A stretch of DNA of 28,393 nt, taken from positions 1 to 28,393 of the forward strand of contig CAJQMX010000232.1 of assembly GCA_905479515.1 (NCBI GenBank). Direction: 5' to 3'. Below the pieces are notes generated by a model, which made no database searches, had not been told where the DNA came from, and saw only the letters and a list, made by a program, of their open reading frames with translations. The translations under genes and the position numbers were made by a program. Positions 6,928 to 14,849 of the stretch are shown here, piece after piece; within the stretch, counting starts at the first letter, position 1; each line of letters begins with the position of its first letter. Source of the stretch: an uncultured Parasphingopyxis sp. Lineage in GTDB: Bacteria > Pseudomonadota > Alphaproteobacteria > Sphingomonadales > Sphingomonadaceae.

Positions 6928-9906
6928 CTATCTAATTTGATACTTAAGACGGCGCTGCACAAAGGCAGGTTTTGAGCCTTCCAGAATCTTCACAATGGCA
7001 TCATTGATGCGTGGATTCTCAATGGAGCCAGACTCATAGGAGAATTTGTACTCCGCCGCTTTATCCAACGTTACATAGAGGACCTGCTCAGCGTCCGCAC
7101 CCACCGCAAGATTTGGATTGTGAGTTACAAGAATGACCTGACGGGATTTCTTGGCTTGCCGAATACACTGTGCCAAGACGGTGAATATACTATCGTTGTC
7201 GAGGTTATCCTCAGGCTGATCGATGATCAGCGGCGTCTTTTCTTTATCAAGGTGAAGGTAGAAAACAAGCAAGAGAAGCCCTTTTTCACCAGGGGAAAGC
7301 TGGTTGAGGTTTTTTCCACCTAAACGCAATTCGTAACGTGCATCAAAATATTCAAACGAAAACAACAGGTCATAGAGGCGCTTGATGTCCTTAACCTGTT
7401 TGTCAACATCGTCTGCACGAATGGCGGTGATGATCCCGTTGGTGAATTCAAGGATGCTCTCAACATTGTTCCAATCGACATCAGCCATACGGGTATCAAG
7501 CGCTTCACGCCCTTGAGCTGTTCCGCGAAAAGGTCCAAGGGCATTCTGGTTGACTTGATCAAGGAACGCGGCAGGAAACTCGTGAGACGGAACGAAAGAC
7601 GCATCAATTGTGACGATAAATTCGTCCGCACTCACGGTCTCAAGGCGCTCTTCAACGCTTGACTTGAGGCTTTCGTAAAAGGACCGCACCTTTTTCTTAG
7701 CTTCGAATATCGCCCGCGTCAATTTTTCCCGATCCTGGCATTTCTCGTCCAGTTTGGTGCGGAGATTGTTCTCGATGTAACTGATACGGCTTTCAAGGTC
7801 TTTGATCGTCCCATGTTTCGGGTTGTCGTCCTCACCCATGACGGCAGACATTTTCGACAACACATCAGATAGTGCCTGCACATAGCGTTGATATCGGCGT
7901 TGCGGAGCGGAAAGGGTTTCTTGCAGGATCTTCAATCTGTCCGACAATATTTGGTGTGCTGCACGAAGGTCAGGCACGCTCGCGAGTTTCGAATAGTCAG
8001 CGTCTTCCGAGGTCGGAACTTCGTTCGCGGTTTCCAGAAATTTAATCTGGGACTTGAGCGCGGCGATCTTGTCATCAATAGTCTTGGTGTTGATCTGCTG
8101 GCTTATGATGGTATCAATATCGAGGTCAAAGCGCTGACATTCTGTCCGCAGCTCTTCCTTTTCTTCCTTCACCTGCACATCGATGGCGGTCACGGACTCT
8201 TTGAGCGAACTAAGGGCCAAACGGTCGGTTTTCAGCGCAGAGAGCCTATCGACAGCGGCTTTACCGTGCGTCTCGACTTCTGCTTGAACCCGCCGTGTTT
8301 CTTCAATCTGCTTAGTGACCGCCTGCTGCCTGGGCGTTTCTCCTTCGGGTTTGGTAACTTCTTTAGGTTTGGATTCTTCGAGTACGCGGTACTCTTCCCT
8401 CTTCTGGCGAAGCTCTTCTTCAAGTCGTGCCTTGGTGGCAGGATCGGCCTGATTTACCAAATCGACAATCTCGATATTGAGCTCGCGTAGGCGGGTCTTC
8501 AGAGCGCTGATATCACCTTTACTTTGTGCCGTCTTAAGCTCTTCTAACTCAGAAAATGTCGATTTACCCATACGGTCTGATTCATCGACATGTGAAAATA
8601 CGACCTCTTCAATTTTTCGACGAAACGCTTTGACTTCGATTTCGTTGGTAAGGCTTTCGAAGTAGTTTTGCGGCAGATACTTGACCGCTTCCGGTTTCAG
8701 AGTGTCGACATCTTCGTCGAGTTGTTTTGAGCGCTTTGTACCGCTAGCCCAAGCAAGCTCGCCAACGAAATTCTCGGCATACCCCTTCTGCCGGAATTTA
8801 CGATTTCGGACATCATTGGTCAGGAAAGAGAAGTGATCGGATTGTCGGGATTCACCAAGCAATCCGATGATATCTGCAATAGCACTTTTGCCGCTCCCTT
8901 TGTTGCCGATGATCGCAGTAAGTTCAGGATTGAATGAGATATCCACATTCTTGAACCACGAACCTTTGGTTCCTGTATAGTTTGCAGCCTGATCGATACA
9001 CAGACCTGAGATAAAGCGGGTTGCGTCCTGATCGAGCCGCTCCAGAACCGTTGGACGCTCCCCGATATGTACACGTCCTTTTGGTTCGAATAGGGTTTGC
9101 CGGAGCCCCCGAAACGTCAAATCAGCTTTGATCCAGGTCGGCTCATATCCTGCTTCGTCGCCGGACAAGCGGTTGAGATCGTCAAATGAATGGGCATCAG
9201 ACCCCGTAAATACTGGCTTCTTATTGCTTTTTGCATCGCCCTCGTAGCGATCTTCTTGCTGAAAATAGTCGGTATTCTTCGACGAGCCGAAGAACGCATC
9301 GCTAGCCTTGTCCAGTTCATCAGAAATCGATTTGCTGCGAGGCGATTTACTATCTACACCGCGCAAGCCGTCATTGTTGGCCGCTGTGACAATCATATAG
9401 ACCGTTTCGTCAGGAAACACTTTGGCCAGAGCTATTTTGAGTTCAGCAATGCTGACGGTTGCTTGCTCGAAGTCGTGCTGCGAAGTTAGTTCATTACACC
9501 TCAGGCGCGCGCCGTGTATTGTTTTGTGTGTAACTAGGTCGCTCAGCAACGTATTGAGCTTCGTTGGCGTCGCTATCGCCGGATCAATGAGCACATGAGC
9601 GTTGACGTTCCGGCCATCGGAACTGACCGTTTCGGTTAGCCGGAATTCGATATTCGGAATGAAGACCTTATTACCATTCGGATGGTGCTTGGTGTAGGCC
9701 TCTATGGTGGCCAGATACCCATCAAACGAAAAATAGTCGGTGATGCCAAAAACCTGGACATCAGCCTCTTCCAACTCATCAACGTATCGTTTCAGGATCT
9801 TCACCGACGCTCCACCGAAACCATCAGCAAGCTTGGTGCCAGGCGCATGTAGATGAAGGTCCCAACGCGTCCAGATTGATCCGATTTTGTTGTGACGCGC
9901 ACTCAT
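6928..9906 (-). CDS. TrlF-type protein: PHP domain fused to SMC-like ATPase
   Basis: A 992-residue fusion. The N-terminal PHP-like phosphoesterase domain has HLH (H18, H20), GITDY (D57), NIEFR (E87), NAH (H104) and GSDAH (D237, H239). An ATPase follows, with Walker A GNKGSGKS (334-341) and a long coiled coil (roughly 430-760, rich in Glu, Lys and Arg). Near the C-terminus come LSPGEK (about 870-875), Walker B LIIDQPED (893-900) and THNPN (about 928). This architecture matches the TrlF family of AAA-like ATPases; the molecular target is not known to me. The ATG overlaps the restriction-endonuclease stop by four bases, so it is the third gene of a methyltransferase-endonuclease-TrlF operon. The PHP motifs suggest a metal-dependent nuclease or phosphatase gated by the ATPase. 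Function is inferred only. Confidence 0.85.
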   Translation of the reverse strand: MSARHNKIGSIWTRWDLHLHAPGTKLADGFGGASVKILKRYVDELEEADVQVFGITDYFSFDGYLATIEAYTKHHPNGNKVFIPNIEFRLTETVSSDGRNVNAHVLIDPAIATPTKLNTLLSDLVTHKTIHGARLRCNELTSQHDFEQATVSIAELKIALAKVFPDETVYMIVTAANNDGLRGVDSKSPRSKSISDELDKASDAFFGSSKNTDYFQQEDRYEGDAKSNKKPVFTGSDAHSFDDLNRLSGDEAGYEPTWIKADLTFRGLRQTLFEPKGRVHIGERPTVLERLDQDATRFISGLCIDQAANYTGTKGSWFKNVDISFNPELTAIIGNKGSGKSAIADIIGLLGESRQSDHFSFLTNDVRNRKFRQKGYAENFVGELAWASGTKRSKQLDEDVDTLKPEAVKYLPQNYFESLTNEIEVKAFRRKIEEVVFSHVDESDRMGKSTFSELEELKTAQSKGDISALKTRLRELNIEIVDLVNQADPATKARLEEELRQKREEYRVLEESKPKEVTKPEGETPRQQAVTKQIEETRRVQAEVETHGKAAVDRLSALKTDRLALSSLKESVTAIDVQVKEEKEELRTECQRFDLDIDTIISQQINTKTIDDKIAALKSQIKFLETANEVPTSEDADYSKLASVPDLRAAHQILSDRLKILQETLSAPQRRYQRYVQALSDVLSKMSAVMGEDDNPKHGTIKDLESRISYIENNLRTKLDEKCQDREKLTRAIFEAKKKVRSFYESLKSSVEERLETVSADEFIVTIDASFVPSHEFPAAFLDQVNQNALGPFRGTAQGREALDTRMADVDWNNVESILEFTNGIITAIRADDVDKQVKDIKRLYDLLFSFEYFDARYELRLGGKNLNQLSPGEKGLLLLVFYLHLDKEKTPLIIDQPEDNLDNDSIFTVLAQCIRQAKKSRQVILVTHNPNLAVGADAEQVLYVTLDKAAEYKFSYESGSIENPRINDAIVKILEGSKPAFVQRRLKYQIR

Positions 9907-10640
9907 CGTGCCGCAACTGCCGCTATATGGCCCGCAAATTCCGTTACAAAGGTCTTGAGCGACGTAAGCTCACTCAAGTGGCGATACCGTCCATCGTTCG
10001 ATGCATCGCGCGGTGATGCGAGGAAGGTCGCGCTGGAGTAGAGCCCTTCCTGAACAAGCCGCTTGCACAGGACATCATAACGCTGGGCGTAGGTTGAGCG
10101 TTTGAAGGCGGGATCGACGGGGAAGTGGGGTTCTTTGTCTGTGACGGGCGAATTCGACTTGTCGCAGTCTTCCAAGAGCATTACCCAACCAACGAATGGA
10201 CGCGGCGCGTCTTCACCGAACGCGCCCTCCCTGTAGGCCGTCCAAAGATCGTGGGCCGTGCCAATAGCCTCTTCGGAGCGATTGTTGAAATTATTGCCGA
10301 AGGACGGGCCGACCTGCGACTTGAATTCGAGCGCCGCGACCAGTTCACCGCGATGCATGACTAGCATGTCCCATAGCTTCGTTGGGCGAAAGAAACCTGG
10401 CAGGGTCAGAACCCGCTGCTTGACGCAGATATCGGCAAGAGCGAGCCCGTTAGCTTCAATCAAAGTCTGGGCGATAGCGAGAAATCCGTCCATGTTCTTG
10501 CCAGCCGTGACAGCGCCGCGCGAGCCTGCGTCCTGATTGCCCGATTCGACCTGTTTGGCGAGCGCGGCGTCTCGGTTGCCCCAGAACAGTTTGACGGCTT
10601 CACGCGCTTGCGCTTCGTAGTTGGCAAGGTCGAGACTCAT
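9903..10640 (-). CDS. PaeR7I/XhoI-type type II restriction endonuclease
   Basis: Restriction endonuclease of 245 residues, essentially the known length of PaeR7I. The PD-(D/E)xK centre is visible as D91 (PTKLWDMLV), E105 and K107 (AALEFKSQ), followed by the family-typical [17 protein letters not shown]. Other matching segments are [20 protein letters not shown] and [18 protein letters not shown]. The expected target is CTCGAG, by family rather than by test. The gene overlaps the methyltransferase stop upstream and the TrlF-type start downstream, each by an ATGA, so all three are translationally coupled. Placing the methyltransferase first makes sense because protection is made before the cutter. 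The coding sequence appears intact. Confidence 0.93.
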   Translation of the reverse strand: MSLDLANYEAQAREAVKLFWGNRDAALAKQVESGNQDAGSRGAVTAGKNMDGFLAIAQTLIEANGLALADICVKQRVLTLPGFFRPTKLWDMLVMHRGELVAALEFKSQVGPSFGNNFNNRSEEAIGTAHDLWTAYREGAFGEDAPRPFVGWVMLLEDCDKSNSPVTDKEPHFPVDPAFKRSTYAQRYDVLCKRLVQEGLYSSATFLASPRDASNDGRYRHLSELTSLKTFVTEFAGHIAAVAAR

Positions 10641-12370
10641 TCTTTGATCTTTCCTTCAATCAATTTCAGCTCGGCAGGCGTCAGCCCATAGAGCTCGGAT
10701 ACAATTTCGTTAAGAGCGTGGCGGTCGTTGGTCTCGGCATAAATTGCGAGCCGCTGCCGCAAATCGGCGCTCACGTCCTTCCACTTCGGAATCCTTATCT
10801 TGCGAAGATATTGCGCCTGGAAGCGCAAGTACCCGCCCCGCATGCGGGTGCAGTAGAGTGAGACAAACAGGCGCGCGATGCCCGAGCGCATAACTGCTTG
10901 AAGCGCATGCACGTCCCATTCGTCAGAAGTGATAAAGTAGAGATTGTGGTGCGGATACAGCTTGCCTTCTTCGTAAACGATGGAGGCATCCCCCTTGATA
11001 TCGGGGATGAGCAGCTTCTCGCGGTAAGTCAGTTCAGGATAGATGCGGTCGATGGTGCGATACCAGCCTCGCGGGTTCTTCGCGGCGACGTGGCGGCCTG
11101 CGATCTGTTCCTTGTGCCCTTCGAGATAGGTACGGAGTCTCGGGAAGTCCTTGAGATTCACGAGCCTCCCATCATCACCGAACGGATTGACGATGCCCTT
11201 ACCGCGCCAAGCGACATGGCCTTCGAGAATATCGCGGGTCATGACAAGCGGTAGCTTGCGCGAGGGCTCGACATCGAGGCTTTCAAAATCACCAATGAAA
11301 GCCTTGTCCGCACCGGTTGCAACGCCGATCCCGACTTTACAGCCAGCGTCTTCAACGGCGGGAAACTGTGCTTCCAGACGCCGCACCAAGGCCAGTTCAT
11401 CGAAGGAATCGAGGACCCACGGCTCACCGCCTGCGGTGACATTCTCGATTTCGGACGCCTTGCTTTTCATCGGCAGTATAGAAGCCGTAAGCTCGGCGGC
11501 CAGAGACTTGAGGAAGCTGGCATCAACGGTTGGGCGGGCAAAGACTCGAGTCTTATATCCTTTGGCTTTTTCAATGACGGTAATTGCGGGATAAGCGCTC
11601 ACTTCGGCGTGGAAGGCATCAACACCGTACATATCCACGTATGTCGTGAGCGCGTAACTCCTACTGACAAGTTCGCGGAGCTTCTTCCCGTATTTGTTCT
11701 TCATCCAGCGGTCGGCGCAGATAAAGCCGAGCTTGCCGCCTTGACCCAAAAGCGCAAGCGAGCGCTCAATAAATGGCACATAGATATCGGCACGGTCATA
11801 GATAGTTTGGTACCGCATGCGGTACTCGGCCATTAGAATGTCGGGAATAGCTTCCTGCCGCACGTAAGGCGGATTGCCGACGACATGAGTAAAGGCGGGC
11901 TCAAACTCCGCTAACAGAAAATCACCCTGATAGAGCCATGCACTGCAAAGCCGCGCCGCGTCTTCGTGGGATAATCCGCCCTTTCGAAGCCGCTCGGCAA
12001 CAAGCATCCGCGTTCCTTCAAAAGTCGAACGGTGCAGCTCAATGGCACGAATGGCGTTGGCAAGCCTGCCATAGAACAACGCGCCCTCACGCTTGGCGGA
12101 TTCTAGGAGGCGGTCTATAGCGGGAAGCAGGAAGTCACCGTCACCAAAAGACGGCTCAAGAAGGCGATAGCTCGCAAGCGGCGCAGCGGCGGTATAGCCC
12201 GTTAGATCGAGGATAAAATCGACGACTTCGCGCTTGGTGTAGATCGCGCCGCGCTCTTCGATCCCGCCTTCGGTTGCGAGTCTTTCTACCGCTTCGGTCA
12301 CGGGACAGAAGCCAGGGAAAGCGGGCTGAAGGGCGAGCGGTGCGGTCACGGGCGATTCCTTATCTAACAT
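10637..12370 (-). CDS. PaeR7I-type DNA adenine-N6 methyltransferase
   Basis: Modification enzyme of 577 residues that would methylate adenine in the target of the adjacent endonuclease (CTCGAG expected). Motif X is [14 protein letters not shown] (41-54), the SAM-binding motif I is [15 protein letters not shown] (71-85) and the catalytic motif IV is NPPY (166-169). The C-terminal half is probably the target-recognition region, with [17 protein letters not shown] near its end, typical of Eco57I/PaeR7I-type enzymes. The start ATG is at 12370; an inverted repeat lies 36-56 bases upstream. It is the first gene of the operon. The gene contains the only CTCGAG I found in the window (11545-11550), which must be methylated to avoid self-cutting. 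Confidence 0.92.
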   Translation of the reverse strand: MLDKESPVTAPLALQPAFPGFCPVTEAVERLATEGGIEERGAIYTKREVVDFILDLTGYTAAAPLASYRLLEPSFGDGDFLLPAIDRLLESAKREGALFYGRLANAIRAIELHRSTFEGTRMLVAERLRKGGLSHEDAARLCSAWLYQGDFLLAEFEPAFTHVVGNPPYVRQEAIPDILMAEYRMRYQTIYDRADIYVPFIERSLALLGQGGKLGFICADRWMKNKYGKKLRELVSRSYALTTYVDMYGVDAFHAEVSAYPAITVIEKAKGYKTRVFARPTVDASFLKSLAAELTASILPMKSKASEIENVTAGGEPWVLDSFDELALVRRLEAQFPAVEDAGCKVGIGVATGADKAFIGDFESLDVEPSRKLPLVMTRDILEGHVAWRGKGIVNPFGDDGRLVNLKDFPRLRTYLEGHKEQIAGRHVAAKNPRGWYRTIDRIYPELTYREKLLIPDIKGDASIVYEEGKLYPHHNLYFITSDEWDVHALQAVMRSGIARLFVSLYCTRMRGGYLRFQAQYLRKIRIPKWKDVSADLRQRLAIYAETNDRHALNEIVSELYGLTPAELKLIEGKIKE

Positions 12371-12405
12371 TCAGAGAACATATTGCCTTTGATAGCATAG
12401 ATAGT

Positions 12406-12426
12406 GCAAGCCCTGCTAGGGCTCGC
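12406..12426. promoter_or_regulatory. Inverted repeat upstream of the methyltransferase, possible operator
   Basis: Read on the plus strand, GCAAGCCCT (12406-12414) and AGGGCTCGC (12418-12426) pair at 8 of 9 positions around a 3-base centre. The centre of the repeat lies about 46 bases before the methyltransferase ATG on the minus strand, where an operator is expected. On the minus strand TTGCAC, overlapping the repeat, could be a -35 box with CAATAT about 18 bases downstream. No controller-protein gene is present, so if the operon is regulated here the methyltransferase itself is a candidate regulator. This is inferred from position. Confidence 0.4.
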
Positions 12427-12499
12427 TAGATATGACAATTCACTATCCCCACTGAATCTTGCGAAATGTTTGATGACACGTCCTCGTGTAGCGAAGGGC

Positions 12500-12655
12500 T
12501 TGGTTTTGACGGAGGACGGGCCTGCAAGGCCCCGCCCAAAGGAAAAAGTGTCATCCGTTCACGGCTGGTGATAGCTGCGCAAGGGATGGAAGCCGCATGG
12601 CCAAGACCGCCAACGGCGGGCTCGGTTCACGACAGCTCGGCCCGAAAGGATGCAC
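12500..12655. repeat. Non-coding repeat element, copy B, upstream of the cyclotransferase-like gene
   Basis: This stretch has no credible ORF. Its first part has GGGCC-TGCAA-GGCCC (starting near 12519), resembling the GGGCC-GAAA-GGCCC hairpin at 3302-3315, both preceded by GAC. Positions 12577-12607 match copy A at 26 of 31 bases. Positions 12623-12640 match copy C (14805-14822) at 17 of 18 bases (CGGTTCACGACAGC-CGG). It lies about 70 bases before the start of the next gene. Confidence 0.5.
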
Positions 12656-12727
12656 CATAAAGCTGTGAGTTAAGGCAGAATCCTGATTTAATAAGCTTCG
12701 AATAGTACAACGAACACGGAGCTAAAC

Positions 12728-13372
12728 ATGTCGGAAGAAACCCAAGAAAACCGAACAGTTGGAATACTGGCCTACGGCTCATTGATTTCCGACCCGAGGA
12801 AAGAAATCGAAAAAGCATGCACCGGCATCATCAAGGATATTGTGACGCCATTCCACATCGAGTTCGCCCGAAGCAGCACCGGAAAGGGTGGCGGGCGCGG
12901 CGGAGCACCGACCCTCGTGCCGGTTGCAAACGGCGGCGCACACGTCAAAGGCCAGGTATTCGTGATGGACTTGTCCGAAGCCGAAGCAACCAACGTCCTG
13001 TACCGCCGGGAAATCGGCAAGGTTGGCGAAATGGAGCGGACTTACAAACGTCCAGAGCGGGTGACGCCAAAGAACGTGCTCGTTGAGCGGTTAACTAATT
13101 TCGGTGGGCTTGACGTAGTTCTTTACACGCAAATTGCGGCCACAATCGACCCCCTCACTGCTGAACATCTTGCCGATCTGGCGGTAGCCAGCGTTCCAAA
13201 AGCGGACCCAGGACGCGATGGTATCAGCTACCTGATATCCGCAAAAGAGAGCGGCATTATGACCGCTCTCTCGCCATCTTATGAAGCGGAAATCCTGCGC
13301 AAGACTGGATGCGAGACGTTAGAAAATGCACTAGCCAAGCTTGAAAGTCAGCCGCCTTCACCCCCGCGATGA
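12728..13372 (+). CDS. Gamma-glutamylcyclotransferase-like protein
   Basis: Protein of 214 residues. The N-terminal motif GILAYGSLISDP (12-23) is the substrate-loop signature of the gamma-glutamylcyclotransferase (GGCT) fold, followed by a basic FARSSTGKGGGRGGAPTLVP and the beta segments GAHVKGQVFVMDL and GLDVVLYTQI, as expected for the barrel. Enzymes of this fold cleave gamma-glutamyl groups from small molecules or proteins. The substrate here is unknown and I cannot place the catalytic glutamate with certainty. GGAG lies about seven bases before the ATG. The 3' end overlaps the convergent zinc-ribbon gene by 25 bases. It lies between the restriction and Gabija-like systems, so a defence or self-protection role is possible but unsupported. 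Confidence 0.7.
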   Translation: MSEETQENRTVGILAYGSLISDPRKEIEKACTGIIKDIVTPFHIEFARSSTGKGGGRGGAPTLVPVANGGAHVKGQVFVMDLSEAEATNVLYRREIGKVGEMERTYKRPERVTPKNVLVERLTNFGGLDVVLYTQIAATIDPLTAEHLADLAVASVPKADPGRDGISYLISAKESGIMTALSPSYEAEILRKTGCETLENALAKLESQPPSPPR

Positions 13373-14502
13373 ACGACACCGTGCTCACCGTAAGCATCGA
13401 ACAACATTTGAACATACTCTCGCGTGCTGGTGGTCACATGCCCCAAACCAGGCCAAGCGAACGGAAAAGTCATGCACGTTACGGCCAGTTCTAGTTCCAC
13501 CCCGAGCAATTCTGCCACCGCCATCGCCTCCTCTGGTTCTTTGAGTTCCGGCCAAAGGTCTTCATCGAGGGTAATCCAGGCGTCGTTGTCATCATCGACA
13601 GAAATCTCCGCCAGCAATGCCCCAAGCCGCTCTCCAGGCGTGGTCGCACCTTCCAGCAACGCAGTACGAAGGAGCAATGAAATGCTGTCTCCGTCAAGCT
13701 TGAGCGTTGGTCTGGAATCCACCACTTCTATCCTGGGATCAGGCCGTTGCCTGTCTGTGAAGACTTGGACCGGTTCGGGTTTGACATCGCTTCCTTCCAA
13801 CCAAAACGGTACAGCGAAAATATCGATTGGGGAGGCACCGCAAGCCGGGCAATGCCAGAGATTTTCAGCAAGCTGCGCGCCGGTGATTTTGCCATCGCAG
13901 TGAAGACAAAACCACTCTGCTGATCGATCTCCGTGAAGTGGATGAACCACAGTGCCTTCGGCATCTGGCTTGGTGGATCGCCTGGGCCAGTCCGTAGAGA
14001 TGCCAGCGCGAACATTGGCCGCCGCTTCGTCGGCAATCCTCAACGCCGCATCCAAGAACTCCCGATCATTCGCCGGGCAAGAACTGCCCTGCGTCTTCTC
14101 GATCTCGACAACGGGCTGTGCAAACTGCGCTTCGCCGATGAGGATACGCCAGCCGTCCCCTTCCATGTGTATGTCACCAAATGACTCAAAGACGGAAAAT
14201 TCGTGATCTCCGATCTTGCCTTGCCGAAGTGGTTCATGGACGGGTCGGGACATCCTGGGTTCGATGAACATCTCTTGCCCGACGACGTTCGGTTGAGATT
14301 GCTGTACCAAACCTTCGGCGCTTGCTAGTCGTTCGACACTGGGAAGCCAGCCCTGTTTCGCTTTGCTCGCCAGTGCCGCCCAATGTGGGAACTCGAAGTG
14401 AGCTGCGAGCTGATCGAGCGCCTGGTGCAACGGCAATCGGTTCGCGCGTGCATATCGTTTTGCGAGTGTTTTAAGTGTGTAGATTTCATTCTTAGTTGTC
14501 AT
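13348..14502 (-). CDS. Unrecognised zinc-ribbon protein, 384 residues
   Basis: I do not recognise the full protein. Residues 1-55 (YTLKTLAKRYARANRLPLHQALDQLA, then FPHWAALASKAKQGW) form a basic helical module that I associate with hypothetical alphaproteobacterial proteins. Residues 196-230 hold a zinc ribbon with C199-x2-C202 and C218-x2-C221 (FCLHCDGKI, HCPACGAS). The C-terminal 130 residues are acidic, with alternating hydrophobic segments. There is no signal peptide or membrane segment. The start at 14502 has AGGAATGG upstream, within an imperfect inverted repeat (14503-14524). Its 3' end overlaps the cyclotransferase-like gene on the other strand by 25 bases, so antisense interference between the two messages is possible. 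Confidence 0.7.
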   Translation of the reverse strand: MTTKNEIYTLKTLAKRYARANRLPLHQALDQLAAHFEFPHWAALASKAKQGWLPSVERLASAEGLVQQSQPNVVGQEMFIEPRMSRPVHEPLRQGKIGDHEFSVFESFGDIHMEGDGWRILIGEAQFAQPVVEIEKTQGSSCPANDREFLDAALRIADEAAANVRAGISTDWPRRSTKPDAEGTVVHPLHGDRSAEWFCLHCDGKITGAQLAENLWHCPACGASPIDIFAVPFWLEGSDVKPEPVQVFTDRQRPDPRIEVVDSRPTLKLDGDSISLLLRTALLEGATTPGERLGALLAEISVDDDNDAWITLDEDLWPELKEPEEAMAVAELLGVELELAVTCMTFPFAWPGLGHVTTSTREYVQMLFDAYGEHGVVHRGGEGG

Positions 14503-14748
14503 GATCCATTCCTAGAATGGGATCCGACTAGGTGTCCGCTACTAACCAGATCCCGCAACTGGACTGGAATTTTCATGATGATATCGAGTGCTGCGTAGCT
14601 TTGCGTGGCGGACACACCGGCATGCACTAAAGGCCATATAGATGATGACGAATTCTGTGTGCATCGTCAAGATATAGCTGACACTTGCTTAGTGAGATGT
14701 CCCTCTTTGAAGCGAAGGTAACTGCCTAGTGGGGCATCAGATCATCGG

Positions 14749-14840
14749 AACGAACGGGGCCCCAGTGGTCAAAGCCCCCTGTAGCCAAAGGCGATGGCAC
14801 GCCCCGGTTCACGACAGCCCGGTTCAAAGGGGAGCGCGCC
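14749..14840. repeat. Non-coding repeat element, copy C, in the gap 14503-14849
   Basis: Positions 14805-14822 match copy B (12623-12640) at 17 of 18 bases. GGGGC and GCCCC can pair in the first part (around 14757-14780), and GCGATGGC at 14791-14798 echoes the ATGGCC core of copies A and B. The element lies just past the 3' end of the helicase gene. I see no ORF in the rest of this gap. Confidence 0.45.
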
Positions 14841-14849
14841 GAACGACCA

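Noticed and set aside
7888..8490. Plus-strand open frame of 200 codons inside the TrlF-type gene
   Set aside because: It is antisense to the coiled-coil region. Its Phe/Leu/Gly-rich translation is what the complement of Glu/Lys-rich coiled coil gives.
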